The notes under the pieces are model-generated. The model had not been told where the DNA came from and searched no databases. It saw only the letters and a list, made by a program, of their open reading frames with translations. A program made the translations under genes and the position numbers. Shown piece after piece: positions 15,334 through 23,876 of a stretch of 64,000 bases of DNA (positions are counted from its first letter, which is position 1; each line of letters starts with the position of its first letter). Source of the DNA: Sanguibacter gelidistatuariae (GTDB lineage Bacteria; Actinomycetota; Actinomycetes; Actinomycetales; Cellulomonadaceae); the NCBI RefSeq assembly GCF_900096585.1, contig NZ_FMYH01000002.1:269997-333996 (forward strand), in the 5' to 3' direction.

Positions 15334-18030
15334 TCACCCTGTGTTCTGCAGGCCGGCGGCCACCCCGTTGACGGAGAGCAGCAGCAGTCGCTGCAGCTCG
15401 GGGATGTCCTCGGCCGGTGCGCCGCGGCGCAGCGCCCGCAGCGCGCGAAGCTGGATGAGGGACAGTGCGTCGACGTAGGGGCTGCGCAGCTGCACGGCCC
15501 GCCCGAGCACCCGCATGTCCGCGAGCATCCGCGTCTTGCCGGTCACCTTGAGCACCCACTCCTTGGTGATGGCCATCTCGGCCAGCACGAGGGTGGCGAG
15601 GTCCTCCCGGTCGCCCAGGGCGAGGTAGCGCTCGGCGATCCGGTCGTCCGTCTTGGCCAGCGACATCTCGACGTTGTCGATCATCGTGGAGAAGAGCGGC
15701 CACTCACGGTAGGCGGCCTGGAGCTCGTCGAGGTCGCCCACGCCGGCCAGCGCGGTGCCGAGGCCGAACCAGCCGGTCAGGTTGATCCGCGCCTGGGTCC
15801 AGGCGAACACCCACGGGATGGCGCGCAGGTCGTCGAGGGAGTTGACCGACAGCCCACGCTTGGCCGGACGGGAGCCCAGGGGCAGCAGCCCGATCTCCTC
15901 CTGCGGGGTGACCTGGGCGAACCACTTCGGGAAGCCCTCGGCGTGCACCAGCTCGAAGAAGCGTTCCCGGGACACGGCGTCCAGCGTCGCGGCCACGCCG
16001 GAGAAGCGTTCGGCGGCTGCCGCGTTGTGCTCCCCGACCGACGGCAGCGACTGCAGCAGGGTCGCCGCGGCGACCTGCTCGATGTGCCGGGTGGCGATCA
16101 CCGGGTCGCCGTAGCGGGCCGCGATGACCTCGCCCTGCTCGGTGAGCTTGAACCGGCCGTCGACCGAACCCGGCGGCTGGGCGAGCACCGCGCGGTTGGC
16201 GGGGCCGCCCCCGCGTCCGAGCGCACCGCCGCGACCGTGGAACAGAGTCAGCGTGATGTTGTTGTCCTGCGCCCACTTCGAGATCCGGCTCTGGGCGTCG
16301 TACAGGGCCAGCGTGGCCGAGACCGGGCCGACGTCCTTGGAGGAGTCGGAGTACCCGAGCATGACCTCCATGCGCCTCTCGGTCTGGGCCAGGCGAGCGA
16401 CCACCCGCGGATGGTCGACGATCTCGGTGAGGATCTCCGTGGCGGCCTGCAGGTCGGCGAAGGTCTCGAAGAGCGGGACGACGTCGAGCACGGGCATCTT
16501 CTCGGGGGACCCGAGGGCGTGGTCGGCCAGCGTGTAGACGTTGGCGAGGTCGTCCGCGCACTGGGTGAAGGACACGATGTACCGGCGCGCGGCGGGGGTC
16601 CCGTAGCGCTGCTGGATCGAGGCCATCGCCCGGAAGGTGTCGAGGACCTCGACGGTCCGTTCGCTCAGCGCGGGGCTGTCGGCCCCGTGCTCGGCGATCT
16701 CCGCGAGGGCCTCGCGGTGCACCTGGGAGTGCTGGCGCATCTCCATCTCGGCGAGGTGGAAGCCGAAGGTCTGCACCTGCCAGAGGAACTGCTGCAGGTC
16801 GGAGTAGGCGACGCGCTTGGCGCCCGCAGCGACGAGGGAGTCCTGGACGACCATGAGGTCGTCCAGCAGGCCGTCGGCCCCGGCGTAGGCCAGGTCGGCG
16901 TCGCGCAGGCGGGTCGCCTCGATGCGTCTGGCGATGACGAGAAGTGCCCGGCGGTGCGGCTCGTTGGGGGACCGCAGGGCGATCTCCGTGGTGAGCTCGG
17001 GGGCCAGCTGGCGCTGGCTCAGCCAGAGCTCGTCGAGGGCAGGGGAGGCCGGCGTCGTGGCGGCGTCGAGGGTCATGGTCCGCCCGACCCGCAGGGCCAC
17101 GTTCTCGAGCGCGCGCAGCACGTGCTCGTTCGCGATCGCGGCGGCCTGGCGGGTGATCGCGGCCGTGACGTTCGGGTTGCCGTCCCGGTCACCGCCGATC
17201 CACGTCCCGAGCCGCACGAAGGCGGGTGCGACGGGTGCGGTCAGGCCTGCGCCGTCGACGTTGACCCAGTTCTCCAGCCGCCGGTAGACCTCCGGGAGCA
17301 CGGTGAACAGGGTCTCGTCGAAGACGCCCATCGCGGTGCGGACCTCGTCGAGGGGCGACGGCTTGGTCATCCGCAGCGGGGAGGTGCGCCACAGGCCGTC
17401 GATCTCGGCGAGCAGCTGCTCGGTGTTCTCCCGCAGCGCGACGCCGCCCAGTCCGTGGTCGTCGCGGGCGGCGAGCAGCACGGTGATGCGGCGGATCGCG
17501 GAGGCGATCGCGCGGCGTCGGGCCTCGGTGGGGTGCGCGGTGAGCACCGGGCGGAACTCCAGGCCGGCCACGCGGGCCCGGGCGTCCTGGGCGCCGACCT
17601 CCTCCTCGAGCGCCCGCAGGGCGCTCGGCAGGGAGTCCTCCGGGTGAGACTGCGACGGCGTGAGCGCGGACTCTCGCTCGCGCAGCACGCGCACCCGGTG
17701 GTGCTCCTCGGCGAGGTTGACGAGGTGGAAGTAGCAGCTGAAGGCGCGTGCCACGTCCTCGGCGCGCTGCGGGGTGAAGGAGTCTACGAGAGCCTCGGCC
17801 TCCTGGAGCGCGCTGGACTCAGGGGACGTGGCAGCGAGGATGACGAGTGCGCGCAGGCACTCGACGTCCTCGAGCAGGTCGGCCCCGACGGCTTCGCTGA
17901 GGATCTGGCCGAGCAGGTCGCCCAGGAGGCGGACATCCCTGCGCAGCTGCTCGGGCATGTCCTCGCGGGCGCCGTCGCGCAGGCGCTCGGGCGCGGCGGG
18001 CTGCTCCGGTGTGTTCAAGTGGTCTGTCAC
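15334..18030 (-). CDS. ppc: Phosphoenolpyruvate carboxylase
   Basis: The 898-residue enzyme carboxylates PEP to oxaloacetate, the main anaplerotic step. The key motifs are present: LTAHPTEARRR with the catalytic histidine near residue 163, GYSDSSKDVGP near 560, FHGRGGALGRGGGP near 596 and the C-terminal VAAGLQNTG end, where the terminal glycine is conserved for catalysis. Length fits the family. It is convergent with the helicase gene and divergent from the MYG1 gene, with an 84-base gap for promoters. Confidence 0.96.
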   Translation of the reverse strand: MTDHLNTPEQPAAPERLRDGAREDMPEQLRRDVRLLGDLLGQILSEAVGADLLEDVECLRALVILAATSPESSALQEAEALVDSFTPQRAEDVARAFSCYFHLVNLAEEHHRVRVLRERESALTPSQSHPEDSLPSALRALEEEVGAQDARARVAGLEFRPVLTAHPTEARRRAIASAIRRITVLLAARDDHGLGGVALRENTEQLLAEIDGLWRTSPLRMTKPSPLDEVRTAMGVFDETLFTVLPEVYRRLENWVNVDGAGLTAPVAPAFVRLGTWIGGDRDGNPNVTAAITRQAAAIANEHVLRALENVALRVGRTMTLDAATTPASPALDELWLSQRQLAPELTTEIALRSPNEPHRRALLVIARRIEATRLRDADLAYAGADGLLDDLMVVQDSLVAAGAKRVAYSDLQQFLWQVQTFGFHLAEMEMRQHSQVHREALAEIAEHGADSPALSERTVEVLDTFRAMASIQQRYGTPAARRYIVSFTQCADDLANVYTLADHALGSPEKMPVLDVVPLFETFADLQAATEILTEIVDHPRVVARLAQTERRMEVMLGYSDSSKDVGPVSATLALYDAQSRISKWAQDNNITLTLFHGRGGALGRGGGPANRAVLAQPPGSVDGRFKLTEQGEVIAARYGDPVIATRHIEQVAAATLLQSLPSVGEHNAAAAERFSGVAATLDAVSRERFFELVHAEGFPKWFAQVTPQEEIGLLPLGSRPAKRGLSVNSLDDLRAIPWVFAWTQARINLTGWFGLGTALAGVGDLDELQAAYREWPLFSTMIDNVEMSLAKTDDRIAERYLALGDREDLATLVLAEMAITKEWVLKVTGKTRMLADMRVLGRAVQLRSPYVDALSLIQLRALRALRRGAPAEDIPELQRLLLLSVNGVAAGLQNTG

Positions 18031-18114
18031 CCCAACAGGTTATCGGGCCAATGTTGACCGCGTGTTTCGTGCTCACGGAGTGGAGACCGACGCCGGGCCA
18101 CGTAGGGTTGAGCG

Positions 18115-18984
18115 GTGATCATCGCAACCCACAACGGCAAGTTCCACGCCGACGACGTCTTCGGCGTCGCGCTCCTGACGCACCTGTTCCCCGACGCCGA
18201 GGTGATCCGCACGCGCGATCCCGAGCGGCTTGCCGGCGCGGACATCGTGCTGGACGTCGGGGGGGTATACGACGTCGATGCCAAGCGCTTCGACCACCAC
18301 CAGCTGAGCTCGGGCGCCCGCGACAACGGGATCCTCTACTCGGCCTTCGGTCTGCTGTGGCAGCACTACGGCAAGGACTACTGCGAGGGCGACGACGCCG
18401 TCTGGCAGCGCGTGGACTCCCGGCTGGTCCAGGCGATCGACGCGGTCGACAACGGGCAAGACCTCTACAGCCTCACCGACCTGGGCGCGGTGCCCCTCGA
18501 CATCTCCGAGGTGCTGGGGCTGTTCAACCCAATCGGCGACGACGAGGACTTCGACTCCCAGTTCCTCGTGGCTGTGGCCCTGGCCGGTCAGCTGCTGGCC
18601 CGCCTGCGGCGCAAGTACCAGACGTCGCTCGCGGCCGAGCGGGACTTCCTCGCGGCGTACAAGGCCAGCCCGAGCAAGGCCTACGTCGTGCTCGACAAGT
18701 TCATCCCGCACGGCGGGATCGCGACCAAGCAGTCCAAGCTGCTGTTCACGGTGTTCCCCGGCGCCACGGGTCACTGGACCCTGCAGACCGTGCGCCCCGA
18801 GAGCTCGCAGTTCGGCTCGCGCAAGGCCTTCCCCGAGGCGTGGCGTGGGCTCAACGGCGCGGAGCTGGCCGAGGTGACCGGCGTGCCGGACGCCGTGTTC
18901 TGCCACAAGGCCGGGTTCATCGCCGCCGCGGAGTCCCGCGAGGGCGCCCTGGAGATGCTCAAGCAGGCCCTCGCGAGCAAGTAG
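18115..18984 (+). CDS. MYG1 family protein (DHH-like predicted phosphoesterase or nuclease)
   Basis: The 289-residue protein has the MYG1/GAMM1 signature: THNGKFHADDVFGVALL at the N-terminus, VLDVGGVYD, and KRFDHHQLSSGARDNGILYSAFGL, which hold the His and Asp metal ligands of a DHH-type phosphoesterase fold. Human MYG1 acts as a 3'-5' RNA exonuclease in nucleus and mitochondria; the role of bacterial members is not established. The start is GTG 18115. The gene ends shortly before a strong bidirectional terminator. Confidence 0.88.
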   Translation: MIIATHNGKFHADDVFGVALLTHLFPDAEVIRTRDPERLAGADIVLDVGGVYDVDAKRFDHHQLSSGARDNGILYSAFGLLWQHYGKDYCEGDDAVWQRVDSRLVQAIDAVDNGQDLYSLTDLGAVPLDISEVLGLFNPIGDDEDFDSQFLVAVALAGQLLARLRRKYQTSLAAERDFLAAYKASPSKAYVVLDKFIPHGGIATKQSKLLFTVFPGATGHWTLQTVRPESSQFGSRKAFPEAWRGLNGAELAEVTGVPDAVFCHKAGFIAAAESREGALEMLKQALASK

Positions 18985-19013
18985 CAAGCACCGCGCACGA
19001 GCGCACCGCACAC

Positions 19014-19057
19014 AAGAACGCACCGGATGCCCGACGACGGGCATCCGGTGCGTTCTT
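19014..19057. terminator. Bidirectional terminator between the MYG1 and TerC genes
   Basis: A perfect 20-bp inverted repeat with loop ACGA begins AAGAACGCACC and ends GGTGCGTTCTT. It lies between two convergent genes and offers a short T-rich tail on either strand, as expected for a shared terminator. Confidence 0.9.
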
Positions 19058-19077
19058 CGTCTACCGGTGGGTGCTTC

Positions 19078-20256
19078 CTATCGGTGGGCGGCGTGCTCCG
19101 CGTGGGCCCGATCGAGGAGCTCGGTGAGCTCGGCGTCCGCCGAGTCGGTGAACTTCGCGTCCAGCCCCCGCAGGACCTTCTCGTTCTCGAGCATGACGGC
19201 GTACAGACGGTGGCGCTCGTTCGGGTCCTCGGTGTAGTCGTGGTCGAGGTAGTGGGCTGCGCTGGCGCGAGCCGACGAGATGACGTTGTGGGCCTTGCCA
19301 CGCGGGCTGAGCAGCGAGGCGATCACGGTCACCGCGAGGACCCCCACGATCACCGAGAGGGACAGTGCCGTGCTGATCTCGACGATGTCGACGTGCTCAC
19401 CCCCGTTGATGAACGGCAGGTTGTTCTCGTGCAGGGCGTGCATCACGAGCTTGACGCCGATGAAGCCGAGGATCGCCGCGAGACCGTAGGACAGGTAGAT
19501 GAGCCGGTCGAGCAGGCCGTCCACAAGGAAGTACAGCTGGCGTAGGCCCATGAGCGAGAACGCCGTCGCGGTGAAGACGATGTACACGTTCTGCGTCAGG
19601 CCGAAGATCGCCGGGATCGAATCGAGGGCGAAGAGGATGTCCGTCCCGCCGATCGCGACCATGACGAGCAGCATCGGGGTCAGGGCACGCTTGCCGTTGT
19701 GGATCGTGAAGAGCTTGTCGCCGTCGTACTGGTCGGTCGTGTGGAAGATCTTCTTCGCCGTCCGGATGATGAAGTTGTTCGCCTCGTCACCGTCCCCCTC
19801 GCCCTCGGGCTTGAGCAGCTTGATCGCGGTGAAGAGCAGGAACAGACCGAAGAGGTAGAACAGCGCCGAGAAGCGGTTGATGAGCGCGACGCCGACGAAG
19901 ATGAATGCCGTGCGGGCGATGAGCGAGAAGACGATGCCGAAGAGCAGCACCTTCTGCTGGTCTGCGCGCGGCACCTTGAAGCTCGCCATGATGATGAGGA
20001 AGACGAAGAGGTTGTCGACCGACAACGCCTTCTCCGTGATGTACCCCGCGAAGTACTCCGAGCCCATCGTCGCGCCGCCGAAGGCGAGCACGCCGAGACC
20101 GAAGATCAGCGCCAGGCCGACGTAGATCGACGACCAGATTGCGGCCTCGCGCAGCGTAGGGGTGTGGGCTTTGCGGACGTGGAAGAAGAAGTCGAACGCG
20201 AGCAGCGCCGCGATCCCCACGATCGTCAGTGCCCAGACGAGTCCTGAGACCTCCAT
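19078..20256 (-). CDS. TerC family integral membrane protein (Alx/TerC-type)
   Basis: The 392-residue protein has about nine membrane segments and the TerC family motifs: FFHVRKAHTPTLREA, FAGYITEKALSVDNLFVFLII near the N-terminus and GGTDILFALDSIPAIFGLTQ in the second half, whose acidic residues are thought to bind metal. Family members are named for tellurite resistance but E. coli Alx acts in manganese export, and bacterial TerC proteins can help metalate exported proteins. GGAGGAC lies just before the ATG on the minus strand. A perfect palindrome in its promoter region suggests regulation. Confidence 0.88.
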   Translation of the reverse strand: MEVSGLVWALTIVGIAALLAFDFFFHVRKAHTPTLREAAIWSSIYVGLALIFGLGVLAFGGATMGSEYFAGYITEKALSVDNLFVFLIIMASFKVPRADQQKVLLFGIVFSLIARTAFIFVGVALINRFSALFYLFGLFLLFTAIKLLKPEGEGDGDEANNFIIRTAKKIFHTTDQYDGDKLFTIHNGKRALTPMLLVMVAIGGTDILFALDSIPAIFGLTQNVYIVFTATAFSLMGLRQLYFLVDGLLDRLIYLSYGLAAILGFIGVKLVMHALHENNLPFINGGEHVDIVEISTALSLSVIVGVLAVTVIASLLSPRGKAHNVISSARASAAHYLDHDYTEDPNERHRLYAVMLENEKVLRGLDAKFTDSADAELTELLDRAHAEHAAHR

Positions 20257-20308
20257 GCATGTCCTCCAGCTGTCGCCGACCGCGCGGGATCCCGGGGCCG
20301 GTGGCGGT

Positions 20309-20350
20309 GCGCCCGATGATCATCGGGCGCAGTACGTTATGTCGTGTCAA
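20309..20350 (-). promoter_or_regulatory. terC promoter region with a perfect 22-bp palindrome
   Basis: On the minus strand a consensus TTGACA (-35, 20345-20350) lies about 90 bases before the terC start. A perfect 22-bp palindrome at 20309-20330 (half-site GCGCCCGATGA) begins 14 bases downstream of it and so covers the -10 position. This layout fits an operator for a dimeric repressor; the -10 itself is poor. It could also fold as an RNA hairpin in the leader. The regulator is not identified. Confidence 0.5.
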
Positions 20351-20394
20351 CGACGGGCGAGGCCCGGTGGTTCCCGGGCGGCTGCTCGGCTGCG

Positions 20395-21222
20395 TCACAC
20401 GCGCGCGAGCGTGCGCGCCCGCTCGAGCACGGCGTCGAGCATGGCGGGGGTCAGCCGGCCGGTGTTCGTGTTGCGCTGGCTCACGTGGAAGCATCCGAGC
20501 ATCGTCAGGTGGCGGCCGTCCGGGTGGGTCAGGCTGAGCTCCGCGCCGTGGCCGAAGGTGGGCCTCGGGCGGGGGACCGCCCAGCCCTGGTCGGCGAGCG
20601 ACCCGAGCAGAGCGAGCCACCCGAACGCCCCCAGCACGACCGCGACCCGCGCGGTCGGGGCCGCCAGCTCGAGCTCGCGGCCCAGGTAGGGCGCGCACCG
20701 ATGACGCTCTTCGGGTGTGGGCTTGTTGTCCGGGGGTGCGCAGTGCACCGGGGCTACCATCCGCAGGCCCCGCAGGATCAGCCCGTCGTCGGCGCTCACG
20801 GACGTCGGCTGGGAGGCGAAGCCGGTCCGGTGCAGCGCCGCGACGAGGAAGTCCCCGCTCGGGTCGCCGGTGAACATCCGACCGGTCCGGTTGCCGCCGT
20901 GCGCGGACGGAGCGATCCCGACGACGAGCACGCGGGCCCGCTCGTCGCCGAAGCTCGGCACCGCGCGGGCCCAGTACGTCTCGTCGGCGAAGGCCGCCCG
21001 GCGGACCCGTCCGACCTCCTCCCGCCAGGCGACCAGGCGCGGGCAGGCGAAGCAGGCGATGACGTGGGTGTCGACCTCGGTGAGGGTCGTGGCGGATCGG
21101 GCGCCCAGCGGCCAGTCGGGCGCGTCGGCCCCGGGCATCTTAGGGGGTGCGGCCCCCGCAGCTGAGTCGGCCATCTGGCCAGTCTGCGCGGTCGGCGCGG
21201 GGGCCGCCAGCAGGGCCGTCAC
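20395..21222 (-). CDS. Uracil-DNA glycosylase, family 5 (UDGb-like)
   Basis: The roughly 275-residue protein removes uracil and possibly other deaminated bases from DNA. The family 4/5 signs are visible: a CFACPRLVAWREE iron-sulphur ligand start, GIAPSAHGGNRTGRMFTGDPSGDFL as the active-site motif A, MVAPVHCAPPDNKPTPEE, CAPYLGREL and GCFHVSQRNTNTGRLTP as motif B. The Ala-His in motif A fits family 5, which lacks the usual catalytic aspartate or asparagine. GTG at 21222 overlaps the adenosine deaminase stop as GTGA, pointing to coupled translation; ATG 21174 is an alternative start. Pairing with adenosine deaminase is a loose nucleobase-deamination theme. Confidence 0.87.
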   Translation of the reverse strand: MTALLAAPAPTAQTGQMADSAAGAAPPKMPGADAPDWPLGARSATTLTEVDTHVIACFACPRLVAWREEVGRVRRAAFADETYWARAVPSFGDERARVLVVGIAPSAHGGNRTGRMFTGDPSGDFLVAALHRTGFASQPTSVSADDGLILRGLRMVAPVHCAPPDNKPTPEERHRCAPYLGRELELAAPTARVAVVLGAFGWLALLGSLADQGWAVPRPRPTFGHGAELSLTHPDGRHLTMLGCFHVSQRNTNTGRLTPAMLDAVLERARTLARV

Positions 21223-22283
21223 GGCAGGGGCTGCTCGATCCACCGGTCGACGCCGGCGAGCAGCCGGGCCTTCGTGCCCGACCGCGCCAGGCTCGCCCGG
21301 ATCGACCCGCGGGCGAGGTCGGCGAGCTCGGCGTCGCTGAAGCCGTGCACCCGGCGGGCGCTGGCGTACTGGTCGACCAGGCGGGAGCGGAAGAGCAGCG
21401 GGTCGTCGGCGCCGAGCGCGACCCGCGCGCCGGCGTCGACCAGGGTCCGCAGCGGGACCTGGGCGTCCTCGGGATAGACCCCGAGGGAGACGTTGGAGGC
21501 GGGGCACACCTCGAGCGCGATCTCCTGGGCGGCGAGGCGGTCGAGCAGCCGCGGGTCCTCGCAGGCGCGCACGCCGTGACCGAGCCGGTCCGGGTGCAGG
21601 GACTCGAGCACGTCGTGGACGTGGCTGGGCCCGAGCAGCTCCCCGCCGTGGGGGAGGGAGGCCAGGCCGGCCCGCCGGGCGATCGCGAAGGCGGGGGCGA
21701 AGGTCTGGGTGTCCCCGCGGCGTTCGTCGTTGCTCAGGCCGAAGCCCACGACCTCGCCCGGGCCGTCCCCGGCATGGCGGGCAGCGAGCCGCGCGAGGGT
21801 GCGCGCCTCGAGGGGGTGGCGCATGCGCGACGACGCGACGATCACGGCGACCTCGGTCCCGGTCGCCGCGCTCGCGGCCCTGGCCTCGTCGAGCACGATC
21901 TCGAGCGCGGGGGTGATCCCACCGACGAAGGGGGCGTAGGACGTCGGGTCGACCTGGATCTCCAGGCGCCCGGACCCCTCCGCGGCGTCGTCCTCCGCGG
22001 CCTCCCGGACGATCCGGCGCATGTCGTCGGCGTCGCGCACGCACGCTCGGGCGGCGTCGTAGAGGCGCTGGAAACGGAACCAGCCGCGCTCGTTGGCGGG
22101 GACCCGCAGCGGGTCGGCGTCGAGCAGGGCGGACGGCAACCGGACGCCGTGCTTGGCCGCGAGGGCGGCCAGGGTCTCCTGCCGCATCGATCCGGTGAAG
22201 TGCAGGTGCAGATGGGCCTTGGGGAGGTCGGCGAGGTCCCTGCCGGTGGGACCGGGCCGGTCGCTGTGTCTCTTGTCGTGCAT
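21219..22283 (-). CDS. add: Adenosine deaminase
   Basis: The 354-residue amidohydrolase converts adenosine to inosine in purine salvage. Near the N-terminus KAHLHLHFTGSMR holds the HxH zinc ligands; LPHGGE, DRLGHGVRACED and LEVCPASNVSLGVY follow, and VALGADDPLLF carries the metal-binding aspartate. The usual family motif is HxDG, so HFTGS is a small variation seen in some actinobacterial members. It is the first gene of a two-gene unit with the uracil-DNA glycosylase gene and is divergent from the flavodoxin gene. Confidence 0.88.
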   Translation of the reverse strand: MHDKRHSDRPGPTGRDLADLPKAHLHLHFTGSMRQETLAALAAKHGVRLPSALLDADPLRVPANERGWFRFQRLYDAARACVRDADDMRRIVREAAEDDAAEGSGRLEIQVDPTSYAPFVGGITPALEIVLDEARAASAATGTEVAVIVASSRMRHPLEARTLARLAARHAGDGPGEVVGFGLSNDERRGDTQTFAPAFAIARRAGLASLPHGGELLGPSHVHDVLESLHPDRLGHGVRACEDPRLLDRLAAQEIALEVCPASNVSLGVYPEDAQVPLRTLVDAGARVALGADDPLLFRSRLVDQYASARRVHGFSDAELADLARGSIRASLARSGTKARLLAGVDRWIEQPLP

Positions 22284-22420
22284 CGCCCGATTGTGTCAGG
22301 GACCACGCTCAGCGAGGGACTTCTGACCTACGGGGCGCGAAGACTCGCAGGCAATGATGGAGAAGTCGGACATTCACGCTTCGACGTCGGGTTGCGGACC
22401 AGATCGAGGAGGGCAGCGAG

Positions 22421-22927
22421 ATGCGCGTCTTAGTGAGTGCGGCGTCCAAGCACGGCGCGACGAGGGAGATTGCGGCGTTGATCGCGGCGACGCTCAACCA
22501 CGCTGGCTTCGACTGCGACCACATCGATCCAGCCGACATCGCCAACGCCGGCCACTACGACGCCGTAGTGATCGGCTCGGCGGTGTACCTCGGGCAGTGG
22601 CTCCCCGAAGCCCGTGACCTCGTCGACCGGATCACCACCCAGCTCCAGGACACGCACGTGTGGCTGTTCTCCTCGGGCCTGGCCGACGCCCCGAGCAAGG
22701 ACGCCAACGCCACCCCGGCCACGGCCGCGCGGATGGCGGCTCTGCAGGCCAAGGGACACCGGCACTTCCCCGGCAAGCTCGACGTCCTCGAGCTCAGCCT
22801 CGCCGAGCGCGCGGCGATCCTCGCCGCCCGCGGCAAGTACGGCGACAACCGCGACATGGACGCGGTCAAGGCATGGGCCGAGCAGATCGCTGCGGCCCTG
22901 GCGCAGGAGCCGGCGCGCACCGCCTGA
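22421..22927 (+). CDS. Flavodoxin-domain protein (HemG-like)
   Basis: The 168-residue protein starts MRVLVSAASKHGATREIA, an FMN phosphate-binding loop as in flavodoxins and menaquinone-dependent protoporphyrinogen oxidase, and continues with YDAVVIGSAVYLGQW, which contacts the isoalloxazine ring. No haem genes are nearby, so the electron-transfer partner is unknown. A GAGGAGGG ribosome site lies ten bases before the ATG. The gene is convergent with the ABC exporter genes. Confidence 0.82.
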   Translation: MRVLVSAASKHGATREIAALIAATLNHAGFDCDHIDPADIANAGHYDAVVIGSAVYLGQWLPEARDLVDRITTQLQDTHVWLFSSGLADAPSKDANATPATAARMAALQAKGHRHFPGKLDVLELSLAERAAILAARGKYGDNRDMDAVKAWAEQIAAALAQEPARTA

Positions 22928-22948
22928 GGTGCACGGCTCCGTCTTCGT

Positions 22949-22987
22949 GGCGCCGTGGCGCCTGGTGACCCCAGGCGTCACGGCGCC
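22949..22987. terminator. Hairpin between convergent flavodoxin and ABC permease genes
   Basis: A 17-bp stem with one mismatch (GGCGCCGTG... paired with ...CACGGCGCC) and loop TGACC lies 22 bases after the flavodoxin stop. There is no strong T run on either side, so it may end transcription weakly or stabilise the 3' ends. Confidence 0.6.
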
Positions 22988-23006
22988 CACAGGACCCCGC
23001 GCGAGG

Positions 23007-23876
23007 TCAGCCGTCGTCACGACGACGCCAGCGGAACGTCCGCACACCCACGACCAGACCCGCGATCAACCATGCACCCAGGATGAACGCTGTGGCTCCG
23101 TGCTGCCAGGACCCCGACGCCTCCCACGCGGCGGCCTCGGGCGGCAGGAAGACCGATCGCATGCCCTGCGCCATCCATTTCAGCGGGAACACCTCGGCAA
23201 CCTTCTGCATCCAGGTGGGCAGGTCGGTGAAGACGAAGAACACCCCGGAGACGAACTGCAGCACAAGCACGACGGGGGTCACGACCGCGCTGGCCGACTT
23301 CCCGGAGCGCGGCAAGGAAGAGAAGCCGATGCCGCAGACCGTCCCGGTCGCCGTCCCCAGCAGGAACACCCAGGCGAAGGTGAGCCACGCCGTGGACGAG
23401 GTCGGCAGGTCGATGCCGAACATGACCGAGCCGACGGCCAGCAGCAGGGCGATCTGCACGCCGGACACGAGGAGCGTCTGGAAGATCTTCCCGGCGAAGT
23501 AGCTCACGGGCGGCAACGGCGTGGCGCGCAGCCGCTTGAGCGAGCCCTCGTCGCGTTCCACGGCGATCGAGATCGCGAGCGACTGAAAGCTCGTGAGCAT
23601 GACGCCGGTCGCGACCATCCCGGGCAGGAAGTACTGCGCGAAGGGGATGGCCCCGGCGCCGGCCGCGTCGCCGTCCACCATGGCGCCGTCCTGGCCGAAC
23701 ACCGTCGCGAAGATCGCGAGCATGATGATCGGGTAGGCGAAGATGAAGATCACCGCGTCGCGCTCGCGGAAGAACATCGTCATCTCCACCCGGGCGCGTT
23801 CGACGCTCAGGCGCAGCGCGCCGGGCAGGGGTCGGCCGGGACTCGGCTGGGTGGTCCGGGTCGCCTGAGTGCTCAT
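23007..23876 (-). CDS. ABC-2 type transporter permease
   Basis: The 289-residue protein has six membrane segments in the ABC-2 layout: one near residues 42-60, a cluster of four at about 88-205, and one at the C-terminus, with the conserved VERDEGSLKRLRATPLPPVSYFAGK loop and the FPLKWMAQGMRSVFLP motif. It pairs with the ATP-binding protein encoded just upstream; their reading frames overlap by four bases (ATGA). Drug or lipid export is typical of this type (DrrAB-like); the substrate is unknown. Confidence 0.9.
   Translation of the reverse strand: MSTQATRTTQPSPGRPLPGALRLSVERARVEMTMFFRERDAVIFIFAYPIIMLAIFATVFGQDGAMVDGDAAGAGAIPFAQYFLPGMVATGVMLTSFQSLAISIAVERDEGSLKRLRATPLPPVSYFAGKIFQTLLVSGVQIALLLAVGSVMFGIDLPTSSTAWLTFAWVFLLGTATGTVCGIGFSSLPRSGKSASAVVTPVVLVLQFVSGVFFVFTDLPTWMQKVAEVFPLKWMAQGMRSVFLPPEAAAWEASGSWQHGATAFILGAWLIAGLVVGVRTFRWRRRDDG

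Noticed and set aside
15280-18057. Plus-strand open frame of 925 codons across ppc
   Set aside because: Shadow of the well-supported minus-strand ppc gene.
20257-20394. yybP-ykoY manganese riboswitch upstream of terC
   Set aside because: No recognisable core was seen; the main structure is a DNA-like perfect palindrome.
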